5,273 bases of DNA. It comes from Alphaproteobacteria bacterium. Its GTDB lineage: Bacteria; Pseudomonadota; Alphaproteobacteria; CAISOG01. Within the stretch, counting starts at the first letter, position 1. Each line of letters begins with the position of its first letter. Below are positions 1-5,133 of the stretch, piece after piece. Location: NCBI GenBank assembly GCA_018883285.1, contig VEQJ01000104.1, forward strand, positions 1-5,273. The letters run 5' to 3'. Both the position numbers and the translations under genes were made by a program. The notes under the pieces are model-generated. The model worked only from the letters and a program-made list of their open reading frames with translations, made no database searches and was not told the origin of the DNA.

Positions 1-697
1 CCTTATCCCACGGCCGCGATCCCTCGGTCGGGCGATCGTTAAAGCTGCCCGCCAACGCGCGGGAGGCGCAAAAGCCCGCCATACCCAAACGGCATACGGC
101 AGCCTCCGCTCCACCCGCCACCATCACGTCGGCATCACCGAACATAATCAGGCGGCTGGCATCACCAATCGCGTGCGCCCCGGTTGAACAGGCGGTCACC
201 ACCGCATGGTTAGGCCCCTTAAAGCCATATTTAATCGATACATGGCCAGAAACCAGGTTAATCAGGGCGGAGGGGATAAAGAATGGGCTTATCCGCCGCG
301 CCCCCTTTTCCTGCAGGGTGTAGGACGCCTCCATAATGGCGGGCAGGCCGCCAATACCAGAGCCAATCATCACGCCGGTGCGCTCAAGCGATTCGGCATC
401 CTGCGGTTGCCAGCCTGAGTCTTCAACCGCCTGAGTGGCAGCCGCCAGGCCAAGATGGATAAAACGATCCATCCGGCGCTGTTCCTTTTCAGAAATCCAT
501 TCATTGACGTCAAATTTGCCCTCAGCACGGCTACCCTCTGGCACTTGGCCAGCGATTTGCGCGCTTAAGCCCTCAACATCAAAGCTGGTAATGGCGGCAA
601 TACCCGATTCACCAGCAATCAGCTTTTGCCAATTGGCGGCCACCCCACAGGCAAGCGGGGTAACCAGGCCAAGACCGGTAACAACGACACGTCGCAT
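1..697 (-). CDS. fabF: 3-oxoacyl-ACP synthase II (KAS II), N-terminal part, cut by window edge
   Basis: This is the condensing enzyme of type II fatty-acid elongation. It joins malonyl-ACP to a growing acyl-ACP, releasing CO2, in the cytoplasm. I translated 232 codons from ATG at 697 to the left edge with no stop or frameshift. The protein begins MRRVVVTGLGLVTPLACG, the usual KAS start, and contains GSGIGG, ISPFFIPSALINLVSGH and then VVTACSTGAHAIGDA. The nucleophile is Cys170 in ACSTG (codon 188-190). MVAGGAEAA follows, and the last visible residues are the conserved RPWDK. The C-terminal catalytic histidines lie outside the window. The gene follows acpP by 46 bases on the same strand. No Shine-Dalgarno sequence is visible before the ATG, and upstream in-frame codons reach a TAG without a better start, so the ATG stands. 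Translation may depend on coupling or on a processed transcript. The family identity is very secure; FabF rather than FabB rests on sequence feel and the acpP neighbour. Confidence 0.96.
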   Translation of the reverse strand, partial: MRRVVVTGLGLVTPLACGVAANWQKLIAGESGIAAITSFDVEGLSAQIAGQVPEGSRAEGKFDVNEWISEKEQRRMDRFIHLGLAAATQAVEDSGWQPQDAESLERTGVMIGSGIGGLPAIMEASYTLQEKGARRISPFFIPSALINLVSGHVSIKYGFKGPNHAVVTACSTGAHAIGDASRLIMFGDADVMVAGGAEAAVCRLGMAGFCASRALAGSFNDRPTEGSRPWDK

Positions 698-730
698 AAT
701 GAAATCGGGGGATTCGATACAAAAGCCAGG

Positions 731-750
731 CAGCTAGTCAGGACTAGCTG
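731..750 (-). promoter_or_regulatory. Inverted repeat over the acpP stop codon, before fabF
   Basis: Two perfect 9-base arms, CAGCTAGTC and GACTAGCTG, are separated by two bases. As RNA this can fold as an 8-bp stem with a 4-base loop. It overlaps the acpP TAG stop (744-746) and lies in the 46-base acpP-fabF gap. On the coding strand it is followed by GCCTGGCTTTTG, which has only four Ts, so it is at best a leaky terminator. ACP is needed in much larger amounts than FabF, so a partial terminator or an RNA-processing or stabilising stem would make sense. That role is inference; the symmetry is seen directly. Confidence 0.5.
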
Positions 751-983
751 TTGGCTTCGATGTAACCAACCACATCGCCAACGGTGGCAATTTTTTCGGC
801 GGCTTCATCGGGAATTTCACAGCCAAATTCTTCTTCAAAGGCCATGACCAGCTCAACAGTGTCCAGGCTGTCGGCGCCCAGATCGTTGATGAAGTGTGAT
901 TTATCCGAAATTTTGTCTTCGGTCACATTCAGTTTCTCGGCGACAATTTTTTTAACGCGCTCGGTGACGGTGGTTGTGGTCAT
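744..983 (-). CDS. acpP: Acyl carrier protein
   Basis: This small acidic protein of 79 residues, the usual ACP length, carries the growing acyl chain of fatty-acid synthesis as a thioester on a 4'-phosphopantetheine arm. The arm is attached by AcpS to Ser39 in the diagnostic motif GADSLD (residues 36-41; Ser codon 867-869). The following helix, [18 protein letters not shown], is the acidic recognition helix II that docks FabG, FabF and other partners. IEANS ends the chain. The start is supported by an AAAGGAAG ribosome site five bases before the ATG. The gene sits between fabG (121 bases upstream) and fabF (46 bases downstream). It has its own candidate promoter in the upstream gap, which would let it be expressed more strongly than its neighbours. 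No anomalies were seen. Confidence 0.98.
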   Translation of the reverse strand: MTTTTVTERVKKIVAEKLNVTEDKISDKSHFINDLGADSLDTVELVMAFEEEFGCEIPDEAAEKIATVGDVVGYIEANS

Positions 984-996
984 CGGGGCTTCCTTT

Positions 997-1014
997 CTTA
1001 GGATTGAATCTAAG
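997..1014 (-). promoter_or_regulatory. Short dyad in the acpP leader
   Basis: CTTAG and CTAAG arms flank an 8-base centre just before the acpP ribosome site. In RNA it would form a weak 5-bp stem. It could be a small operator or a leader hairpin that modulates acpP translation, or chance. I do not recognise it as the site of a known fatty-acid regulator. Confidence 0.25.
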
Positions 1015-1045
1015 GGTTGTTAGATATGGAATGGAGTAGGACGCA

Positions 1046-1074
1046 TTTGTAAGAGAGTTTTTTGCAAAACTCAA
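1046..1074 (-). promoter_or_regulatory. Candidate promoter for acpP
   Basis: On the minus strand TTGAGT (1069-1074) and TACAAA (1046-1051) are separated by exactly 17 bases, a four-of-six match to each sigma-70 consensus hexamer. Transcription would start near 1039, giving a leader of about 55 bases to the acpP ATG. The spacer includes a run of six A. GAGTTTT and AAAACTC arms overlap the -35 and could form a small hairpin in read-through RNA from fabG. Dedicated acpP promoters are known in other bacteria. Predicted from sequence only. Confidence 0.4.
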
Positions 1075-1104
1075 GCCTGAATCTTCATGAATAAATTTAT
1101 CATT

Positions 1105-1842
1105 CTAAATCATTAACATACCGCCGTTTACATGCAGGGTTTGCCCGGTTAGATAGCCCGATTCCTCTGCAGACAGGAATATGGCGGCGGCGGCAATGTC
1201 GTCAACTGTGCCAAAACGGCGTTGGGGAATGCGATCCATCATCTTATTCTTGACCTCATCGGGCAGGCCATCGGTCATGGCGGTACTGATAAAGCCTGGC
1301 GCGATGACGTTGCAAGTGATGTTGCGGCTGGCCACCTCCTGCGCCAGGGATTTGCTAAAGCCAATCAGGCCGGCTTTGGCTGCGGCATAGTTGGTCTGCC
1401 CCGCGTTGCCCATCACCCCAACGACTGAGCTGATGCTGATAATCCGCCCCCAACGGCGCGCCATCATGTCTTTCAGCAAGGCCTTGGTCAGCCGCACCGC
1501 CGCGGTCAGATTAAGATCCAGCACGGCCTGCCAATCCTCCTCCTTCATGCGCATCAACAGGCCATCACGGGTAATGCCCGCGTTGTTGATCAAAATATCC
1601 ACCGCCAAACCGCGCTGTTTAATCTCATCGGCCAGGACGGCGGGGGCATTGGGATCCGACATATCGGCGGTCATGGTTATCAGGCGATCCCCCAGCTGCG
1701 CCTGCAGCTCCGCCAGCTTAGCAGCGCGGGTGCCGGTGGCGATAACGGTTGCCCCCTGCGCCAACAGTTTTTCGGCAATCGCCTGGCCAATACCGCCGGT
1801 TGCCCCTGTTACCAGGGCGGTTTTGTTCGAAAGGTCAAACAT
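1105..1842 (-). CDS. fabG: 3-oxoacyl-ACP reductase (NADPH-dependent)
   Basis: This short-chain dehydrogenase reduces 3-oxoacyl-ACP to (R)-3-hydroxyacyl-ACP in each round of fatty-acid elongation. It has 245 residues, the normal FabG size. The cofactor-binding TGATGGIG is at 12-19, the NNAG motif at 86-89, catalytic Asn111 in LNLTA, Ser139 in ISISSVVG, and Tyr152 and Lys156 in the YAAAK pair. The PGFISTAMT loop is at 182-190 and the chain ends LTGQTLHVNGGMLMI. The frame is open a further 50 codons upstream. I chose ATG 1842 because FabG proteins start at this point (MFDLSNKTALVTG) and a strong GGAGGA lies five bases before it; the extra N-terminal stretch looks like noncoding leader. It is the first gene of the fabG-acpP-fabF cluster. 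fabD, its common upstream neighbour, is absent here. Confidence 0.97.
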   Translation of the reverse strand: MFDLSNKTALVTGATGGIGQAIAEKLLAQGATVIATGTRAAKLAELQAQLGDRLITMTADMSDPNAPAVLADEIKQRGLAVDILINNAGITRDGLLMRMKEEDWQAVLDLNLTAAVRLTKALLKDMMARRWGRIISISSVVGVMGNAGQTNYAAAKAGLIGFSKSLAQEVASRNITCNVIAPGFISTAMTDGLPDEVKNKMMDRIPQRRFGTVDDIAAAAIFLSAEESGYLTGQTLHVNGGMLMI

Positions 1843-1847
1843 GACAG

Positions 1848-1853
1848 TCCTCC
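1848..1853 (-). promoter_or_regulatory. Ribosome binding site fixing the fabG start
   Basis: GGAGGA on the minus strand sits five bases before ATG 1842. It decides against the longer in-frame start at 1992, whose extra 50 residues resemble no FabG N-terminus. Confidence 0.8.
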
Positions 1854-1889
1854 AATCCATGCATGAAAAAAGAATAGCGATGTTATCCC

Positions 1890-1916
1890 ACCCCCATCCC
1901 CGCGCGGCAAGGGGGT
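1890..1916 (-). other. G/C-rich stem-loop in the fabG leader
   Basis: ACCCCC (1890-1895) pairs with GGGGGT (1911-1916). The stem can be lengthened by two G-C pairs across a one-base bulge, and the loop contains the palindrome CCGCGCGG (1900-1907). If fabG is transcribed from near 2000, this hairpin lies in its roughly 150-base leader. On the minus strand a T6 run follows about 20 bases later, too far for a standard intrinsic terminator. It could be an attenuator-like or stabilising element. The function is not known. Confidence 0.35.
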
Positions 1917-1928
1917 TGGTAAAAATGG

Positions 1929-1986
1929 CCAGGCTTTTTTGGATTGATACTTTTTGACAGGGGTTTTTTGCCAGGGCTTTTTCTGG
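1929..1986. repeat. Three degenerate T-tract repeats between fabG and tRNA-Ile
   Basis: Three related units occur on the plus strand: CCAGGCTTTTTTGG (1929-1942), ACAGGGGTTTTTTGCC (1957-1972) and CCAGGGCTTTTTCTGG (1971-1986). Their T-tracts are about 13 to 16 bases apart, so they are not phased with the helix turn. They fall just downstream of the candidate fabG start site, within the predicted leader. They may be a decayed tandem repeat or protein-binding sites; chance in a T-rich spacer is possible. Confidence 0.35.
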
Positions 1987-2014
1987 TTGCACATTTTCTG
2001 AAAGGGATTATAGT
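1987..2014 (+). promoter_or_regulatory. Candidate promoter for tRNA-Ile
   Basis: TATAGT (2009-2014), a five-of-six -10 match, is preceded at 16 bases by a weak -35, TTGCAC (1987-1992). Transcription would begin near 2021, about 27 bases before the tRNA. The -10 overlaps the opposite-strand -10 proposed for fabG. Prediction only; the -35 matches just three of six positions. Confidence 0.35.
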
Positions 2015-2037
2015 TCACCCCTCTGTGATTCAGTCAT
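2007..2037 (-). promoter_or_regulatory. Candidate promoter for fabG-acpP-fabF
   Basis: A perfect TATAAT is present on the minus strand at 2007-2012. The best -35 is ATGACT (2032-2037), a four-of-six match at a long 19-base spacing, so the -10 carries most of the weight. Start of transcription near 2000 would give a leader of about 160 bases before fabG. It shares its -10 bases with the plus-strand tRNA promoter candidate. Confidence 0.4.
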
Positions 2038-2047
2038 GCATGGTCGG

Positions 2048-2124
<77 letters not shown>

Positions 2125-2129
2125 TCATA

Positions 2130-2149
2130 CTGATTTAACAGATTTTTTT
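2130..2149 (+). terminator. Possible weak terminator after tRNA-Ile
   Basis: A small CTG/CAG-armed dyad (2130-2141) is followed by seven Ts (2143-2149), starting 6 bases after the tRNA. The stem is only three pairs, far weaker than a normal intrinsic terminator. The T-run and position are the main support. Confidence 0.3.
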
Positions 2150-2195
2150 GATAGCTTCCCCGCCAACCTTTTGATATGATGTTAATTTTTCCAAA

Positions 2196-2615
2196 TCAAC
2201 CACCCTCGTCTAAAGACGAGGGTTTGGGTATCGGCCTAAAGGCAGGCGCGGCTGACGCCGTCCCACCGTACAGAACCTCATCCCACACCTTAAATCCTTC
2301 CGGCGTATCTTCCTGATCTTCTATGTATTTCTTAATCATCTCTTCCGTCACCGCGCCAATCGTGCAGCAAAAATAGCCCCGCGACCACAAGTGACTTCCC
2401 CAATACCGCTTCTTAAGAGCTGGAAACTCTCGTTGTAATCGATACGAACTTTTCCCTTTAAAATATTGTGCAATCTTTGCTGGCGATAGATGGCTCAGCG
2501 CACTCACCAAAATATATCGACAATCTGCTCTGTTCTGTGTTGGGCGAGCCTGGTCGCCCCCATTCTTCCTTGCAAGGCGCCACCCCTCTCCACTATATTC
2601 ATTCTTCCTTCCCAC
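2196..2615 (-). pseudogene. tnpA: IS200/IS605-family TnpA (Y1 HUH transposase), C-terminal remnant
   Basis: TnpA cuts and joins single-stranded DNA ends of IS200/IS605 elements. The open frame has 139 codons, but only residues from about 31 on (2525 leftwards) resemble the family: ILVSALSHLSP, then QYFKGKSSYRLQREFP, KKRYWGSHLWSRGYF, and TEEMIKKYIEDQ with the expected nucleophile Tyr97 and metal-linked Gln101. The HUH motif (His-x-His before ILVS in active relatives) reads Cys-Arg-Tyr at 32-34, so both metal-binding histidines are gone. The first 30 residues look like unrelated sequence, so roughly the N-terminal half is missing. The last codons read through a terminal hairpin. No TnpB gene is nearby. 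I judge it an inactive fragment. The family is secure from the C-terminal motifs; the true original start is lost. Confidence 0.8.
2203..2222 (-). repeat. Perfect terminal hairpin of the IS200/IS605 remnant (right-end type)
   Basis: CCCTCGTC and GACGAGGG pair perfectly over 8 bp with a four-base loop (TTTA on the minus strand). It lies at the 3' side of the tnpA remnant, where this family carries the subterminal hairpin that TnpA recognises. It overlaps the last codons of the open frame (SSLDEGG). The cleavage point should lie a few bases beyond it, around 2185-2200, but I cannot place it exactly. No matching left-end hairpin was found on the other side. Confidence 0.65.
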
Positions 2616-2620
2616 CCCTC
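2561..2620. repeat. Short paired direct repeats in a pyrimidine-rich spacer
   Basis: CATTCTTCCTT occurs at 2561-2571 and again at 2600-2610. Each is followed by CCACCCCTC (2580-2588 and 2612-2620). The second copy is shortened by about eight bases between the two parts, so this looks like an imperfect tandem duplication. The plus strand is strongly C/T-rich from about 2555 to 2636. The stretch 2526-2760 otherwise holds no gene I can support: the open frames there have no recognisable protein motifs. Confidence 0.5.
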
Positions 2621-2773
2621 CTCCAGCCCCCTATGTACTGAATCTATACAATCACCAATAGCATGGCTTGACAATGGGGGGATAAAGCTCCAACTAACAG
2701 GAGACACATAAGGTTTGTGCCTATACATGAGGCCAAACTTTTAAAACCACCATCATTTATCAGGAGTTGCCCC

Positions 2774-3313
2774 ATGTTAACCGTTGGCGATATTTTTCCA
2801 GAATACAAACTAACAGCGGTGGTTTCCGCTGACCCCAAAGATGCCTTTAAGGATGTCACCCAGGATAGCTTTAAGGGTAAATGGAAAATCTATATGTGGT
2901 GGCCAAAGGATTTCACCTTTGTTTGCCCAACCGAAATTGTCGGCTATGACAAATTGAACAAACAGTTTGCCGATCGCGATGCCGTTTTGTTGGGTCTGTC
3001 AACCGATTCTGAATATGTTCACCTGGCCTGGCGCACCCATCATGCCGATATGAACAAAATCAGCATGCCGATGCTGGCTGATATTAAACGGGAATTGGCA
3101 ACCGCCTGTGGCATTTTGCATAAGGATGCTGGCGTCGCCCTGCGCGCCACCTTTATCGTCGATCCCGAAAATGTGATTCGTCATGTTCAGGTTAACGATC
3201 TGTCGGTTGGCCGCAGCCCTGAAGAAGCCTTGCGCATCCTGGATGCCCTGCAATCGGATGAGCTGTGCCCATGCAATTGGCACAAGGGTGAGCCGACCAT
3301 TCAAGTTGGCTAA
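2774..3313 (+). CDS. ahpC: Alkyl hydroperoxide reductase C / 2-Cys peroxiredoxin
   Basis: This cytoplasmic peroxidase reduces hydrogen peroxide and organic hydroperoxides. It has 179 residues. The start MLTVGDIFPEYKL is family-like, and WWPKDFTFVCPTE carries the peroxidatic Cys51 with its PxxxTxxC residues Pro44 and Thr48. Arg124 is in the conserved RATFIVDP. The tail SDELCPCNWHKGEP holds Cys165 and Cys167, the resolving pair typical of the AhpC class found in mycobacteria and some alphaproteobacteria. The frame extends 19 codons upstream, but ATG 2774 has AGGAG seven bases before it and gives the normal N-terminus. That class usually relies on AhpD, whose gene is often adjacent; none is here, so the electron donor must be encoded elsewhere or be a thioredoxin-like protein. 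No convincing promoter or OxyR site was recognised upstream. Confidence 0.93.
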   Translation: MLTVGDIFPEYKLTAVVSADPKDAFKDVTQDSFKGKWKIYMWWPKDFTFVCPTEIVGYDKLNKQFADRDAVLLGLSTDSEYVHLAWRTHHADMNKISMPMLADIKRELATACGILHKDAGVALRATFIVDPENVIRHVQVNDLSVGRSPEEALRILDALQSDELCPCNWHKGEPTIQVG

Positions 3314-3339
3314 GCCTTTGCCATCATCATAATCATGGC

Positions 3340-3374
3340 CAACGGGGCATCTGGTGTTACTGGGTGTCCCGTTG
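3340..3374 (+). other. Stem-loop between ahpC and yqaA
   Basis: CAACGGGGCA (3340-3349) pairs with TGTCCCGTTG (3365-3374) over ten positions with one G-U, enclosing a 15-base loop. It starts 26 bases after the ahpC stop. There is no T-run on the 3' side, so it is not a classical intrinsic terminator. It may protect the ahpC mRNA 3' end or separate ahpC from the next operon. The remaining bases of this 128-base gap are C-rich and show no clear promoter. Confidence 0.4.
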
Positions 3375-3441
3375 TGCTATGAAGCGGGCACCACCCCCCT
3401 GCCCCCCTATCTATCCTTTCCTTACTGAAGCAAAAAAGCCT

Positions 3442-4026
3442 ATGCTGCACGCCCCGACCCTCAGCATGACCCGCCGTTGGGCGAATGATCCCGCCGCCCA
3501 TTGGGTGCTGTTTGTATGGTCAGTGCTTGAGGCGATTGCCTTTCCTATCCCGCCCGATGCCTTTCTGCTGCCCTGTATGCTGCTGCAACCCAAACGCAGC
3601 TGGCGGTTGGCGACGATCTGCATGGTGGGACAATGCCTGGGCGGGCTGGTAGGCTTTATGCTGGGGCGTTATGCCATGCCCACCCTGATTGAGCCGTATT
3701 TGCACGCGCTGGGTTGGTGGCCAGCCTATCAAGCCATGCAAGTGCCCTATCAGCAATGGGGCAGCTGGCTGGTGCTCAGCACTGCCTTTACCCCCCTGCC
3801 CTACAAGCTGGTTGCGCCCTTAAGCGGCGCGGCGGGTCTGTCGTTACCCATTTTTCTATTGGCTTCGGCAGCGGGGCATGGCCTAAGAGTCTATCTGCTG
3901 GCCTTTGCCTGCAACCGCTATGGCGATAATGTGGTGCGCTGGTTACGGGCGTCGCGCCGCCATTTGCTGATTGGGGCAGGATTGGCTATCCTGGTGCTAT
4001 CAGGATGTTGGCTATGGATGAAATAA
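3442..4026 (+). CDS. yqaA: YqaA-type DedA/VTT-domain inner-membrane protein
   Basis: This is a membrane protein of the VTT/DedA superfamily; members are linked to lipid flipping and membrane homeostasis, but the exact role of the YqaA branch is not established. From ATG 3442 it has 194 residues. The motifs seen are Glu30 followed by FPIPPD (34-39), GFMLGR (71-76), and the re-entrant-loop signature FTPLPYK (116-122). Hydrophobic segments lie around 20-46, 58-78, 108-118, 125-145 and 175-192. The frame is open back to a GTG at 3364, but that would place the start inside a stem-loop and add a proline-rich non-family stretch. No good ribosome site precedes 3442, and ATG 3466 is another option, so the start is uncertain. 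The 3' end overlaps dsbB by 13 bases, which indicates one operon. Confidence 0.85.
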   Translation: MLHAPTLSMTRRWANDPAAHWVLFVWSVLEAIAFPIPPDAFLLPCMLLQPKRSWRLATICMVGQCLGGLVGFMLGRYAMPTLIEPYLHALGWWPAYQAMQVPYQQWGSWLVLSTAFTPLPYKLVAPLSGAAGLSLPIFLLASAAGHGLRVYLLAFACNRYGDNVVRWLRASRRHLLIGAGLAILVLSGCWLWMK

Positions 4027-4556
4027 TTGTATTGCTTCGTTGGTTGCTAAGGCCGCACCGCGCCTTACTGATGCTGGCGTTGGTACCTGCCCTGCTGCTG
4101 TTGACAGCGTTGGGCTTTCAATATCTGGGCGGGTTGCATCCATGCCCGCTGTGCCTTTGGCAACGGTGGGCGCACCTGGCTGGCCTGCTGCTGGCCTTAC
4201 TAGGCTTGCTCCTAACCCGCCGGGGTCAATCAGCAAAACCATGGCTGCTGCTGACCAGCCTAAGCATCGCGATCGGCGGCGGCATTGCCTTTTTCCAACT
4301 GGGGGTAGAGCAGCAGTGGTGGCAGTACACTTGCAGCAGCCCTGACCTAATGAACAGCAGCCTAAACGACCTCAAAACCGCCCTGCTGGCCACCCCTGTG
4401 GTGCGTTGCGATGTGGTGGCATGGCGCTTTATCGGCTTATCCATGGCGGGCTGGAATGGTCTTATCAGCCTAGTGCTGGCGGGCTATGGGCTGCTGGCGG
4501 CCTGTATCGGCAACCCCCTAGCAAGCCCAAAATCCCCTAACCTTAAGTTCAGGTAA
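4014..4556 (+). CDS. dsbB: Disulfide bond formation protein B (DsbB family)
   Basis: This inner-membrane enzyme re-oxidises the periplasmic thiol oxidase DsbA and passes the electrons to ubiquinone. It has 180 residues. The first periplasmic redox pair is CPLC (Cys44, Cys47) followed by LWQRW, where Arg51 corresponds to the quinone-linked arginine of the family. The second pair is Cys107 (YTCSSP) and Cys132 (VVRCD). The WRFIGLSMAGWNGLIS stretch (137-152) is typical. Four hydrophobic segments lie at about 16-38, 53-68, 77-96 and 141-165. I prefer ATG 4014 to ATG 4005 because CAGGA lies eight bases before it, while 4005 has no spaced ribosome site. It overlaps yqaA by 13 bases and ends 9 bases before coq7. 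No dsbA is in the window. Confidence 0.92.
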   Translation: MDEIIVLLRWLLRPHRALLMLALVPALLLLTALGFQYLGGLHPCPLCLWQRWAHLAGLLLALLGLLLTRRGQSAKPWLLLTSLSIAIGGGIAFFQLGVEQQWWQYTCSSPDLMNSSLNDLKTALLATPVVRCDVVAWRFIGLSMAGWNGLISLVLAGYGLLAACIGNPLASPKSPNLKFR

Positions 4557-4565
4557 TCCAGTCTG

Positions 4566-5129
4566 ATGGCGGCATTTTCCAAACCCAACACCCCACACCG
4601 TGACCACGGCGCCGCCCCAAGCCAACAACGCCTGGCGGAAATGTTGCGGGTTAATCACGCGGGCGAATATGGCGCGGTACGCATTTACGCTGGCCAGCAA
4701 CGCTTTGCCCGATCCACCCGCCAACGCGCGCTGGTGGCTGAGATGGGGATGCATGAGCAGGCACATTTGGCCAGCTTTAACCAGCTGTTGGCGGATCGGC
4801 AGGTGCGCCCCAGTCTGCTGCTACCCCTGTGGCATGTCGCGGGATACGGCCTGGGCGCTGTAACCGCGTTGATGGGCGATGCCGCCGCCATGGCCTGTAC
4901 CGAGGCGGTCGAAACGGTGATTGAGCAGCATTACAACAACCAGCTGGCCACCCTGCGCGGTCACGATGACGCCCTGGCCGCCACTATTGAGCAGTTTAAG
5001 GAGGAGGAGGTGGCGCATAAAGATCTGGCCACCGAACAGGGCGCCGCCAACGCCCCCGCCTATCCCGTGCTGACAGGCCTGATCAAGCTGGGGGCGCGGC
5101 TGGCCATCAAACTGTCAGAAAAAATTTAG
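4566..5129 (+). CDS. coq7: Demethoxyubiquinone hydroxylase, COQ7 family
   Basis: This di-iron carboxylate monooxygenase hydroxylates 2-polyprenyl-3-methyl-6-methoxy-1,4-benzoquinol, the penultimate step of ubiquinone synthesis, at the inner membrane surface. It has 187 residues. LRVNHAGEYGAVRIYAGQ provides iron ligand Glu34, MHEQAH gives Glu64 and His67, ACTEAVETVIEQHYNNQ gives Glu116, and FKEEEVAHKD gives Glu148 and His151, so all six ligands are present. The tail APAYPVLTGLIKLGARLAIKLSEKI matches the family end. The length equals the compact bacterial and mitochondrial COQ7 form. It starts 9 bases after dsbB, with only a distant AGG as ribosome site, suggesting translational coupling. It takes the place of the flavin hydroxylase UbiF/Coq7 alternative used by enterobacteria. 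Its product serves as electron acceptor for DsbB upstream. Confidence 0.95.
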   Translation: MAAFSKPNTPHRDHGAAPSQQRLAEMLRVNHAGEYGAVRIYAGQQRFARSTRQRALVAEMGMHEQAHLASFNQLLADRQVRPSLLLPLWHVAGYGLGAVTALMGDAAAMACTEAVETVIEQHYNNQLATLRGHDDALAATIEQFKEEEVAHKDLATEQGAANAPAYPVLTGLIKLGARLAIKLSEKI

Positions 5130-5133
5130 CCGC

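Noticed and set aside
1391..1957. 188-codon plus-strand frame antisense to fabG
   Set aside because: It is a shadow of the fabG codon pattern; fabG is unmistakable on the other strand.
1843..1992. N-terminal extension of fabG by 50 codons
   Set aside because: The added residues are unlike any FabG start, derive from the T-tract spacer, and a strong GGAGGA precedes ATG 1842.
1858..2042. CATGCATG at 1858-1865 and 2035-2042 flanking the fabG-tRNA spacer
   Set aside because: An 8-base palindrome twice in this distance is suggestive but too short to support an element or operator pair.
2668..2673. Perfect TTGACA as the -35 of an ahpC promoter
   Set aside because: No acceptable -10 lies 16 to 18 bases downstream; the later TATACA at 2722-2727 lacks a -35 at proper spacing.
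2490..2728. Open frames of about 73 codons on both strands in the 2490-2728 spacer
   Set aside because: They have biased composition from the pyrimidine tract, no motifs and no ribosome sites, and they overlap each other.
2717..2773. Longer ahpC from ATG 2717
   Set aside because: AGGAG is correctly placed for ATG 2774, which gives the standard peroxiredoxin N-terminus.
3364..3441. Longer yqaA from GTG 3364
   Set aside because: The extra 26 residues are proline- and cysteine-rich and not family-like, and the GTG lies next to the arm of a stem-loop with no ribosome site.
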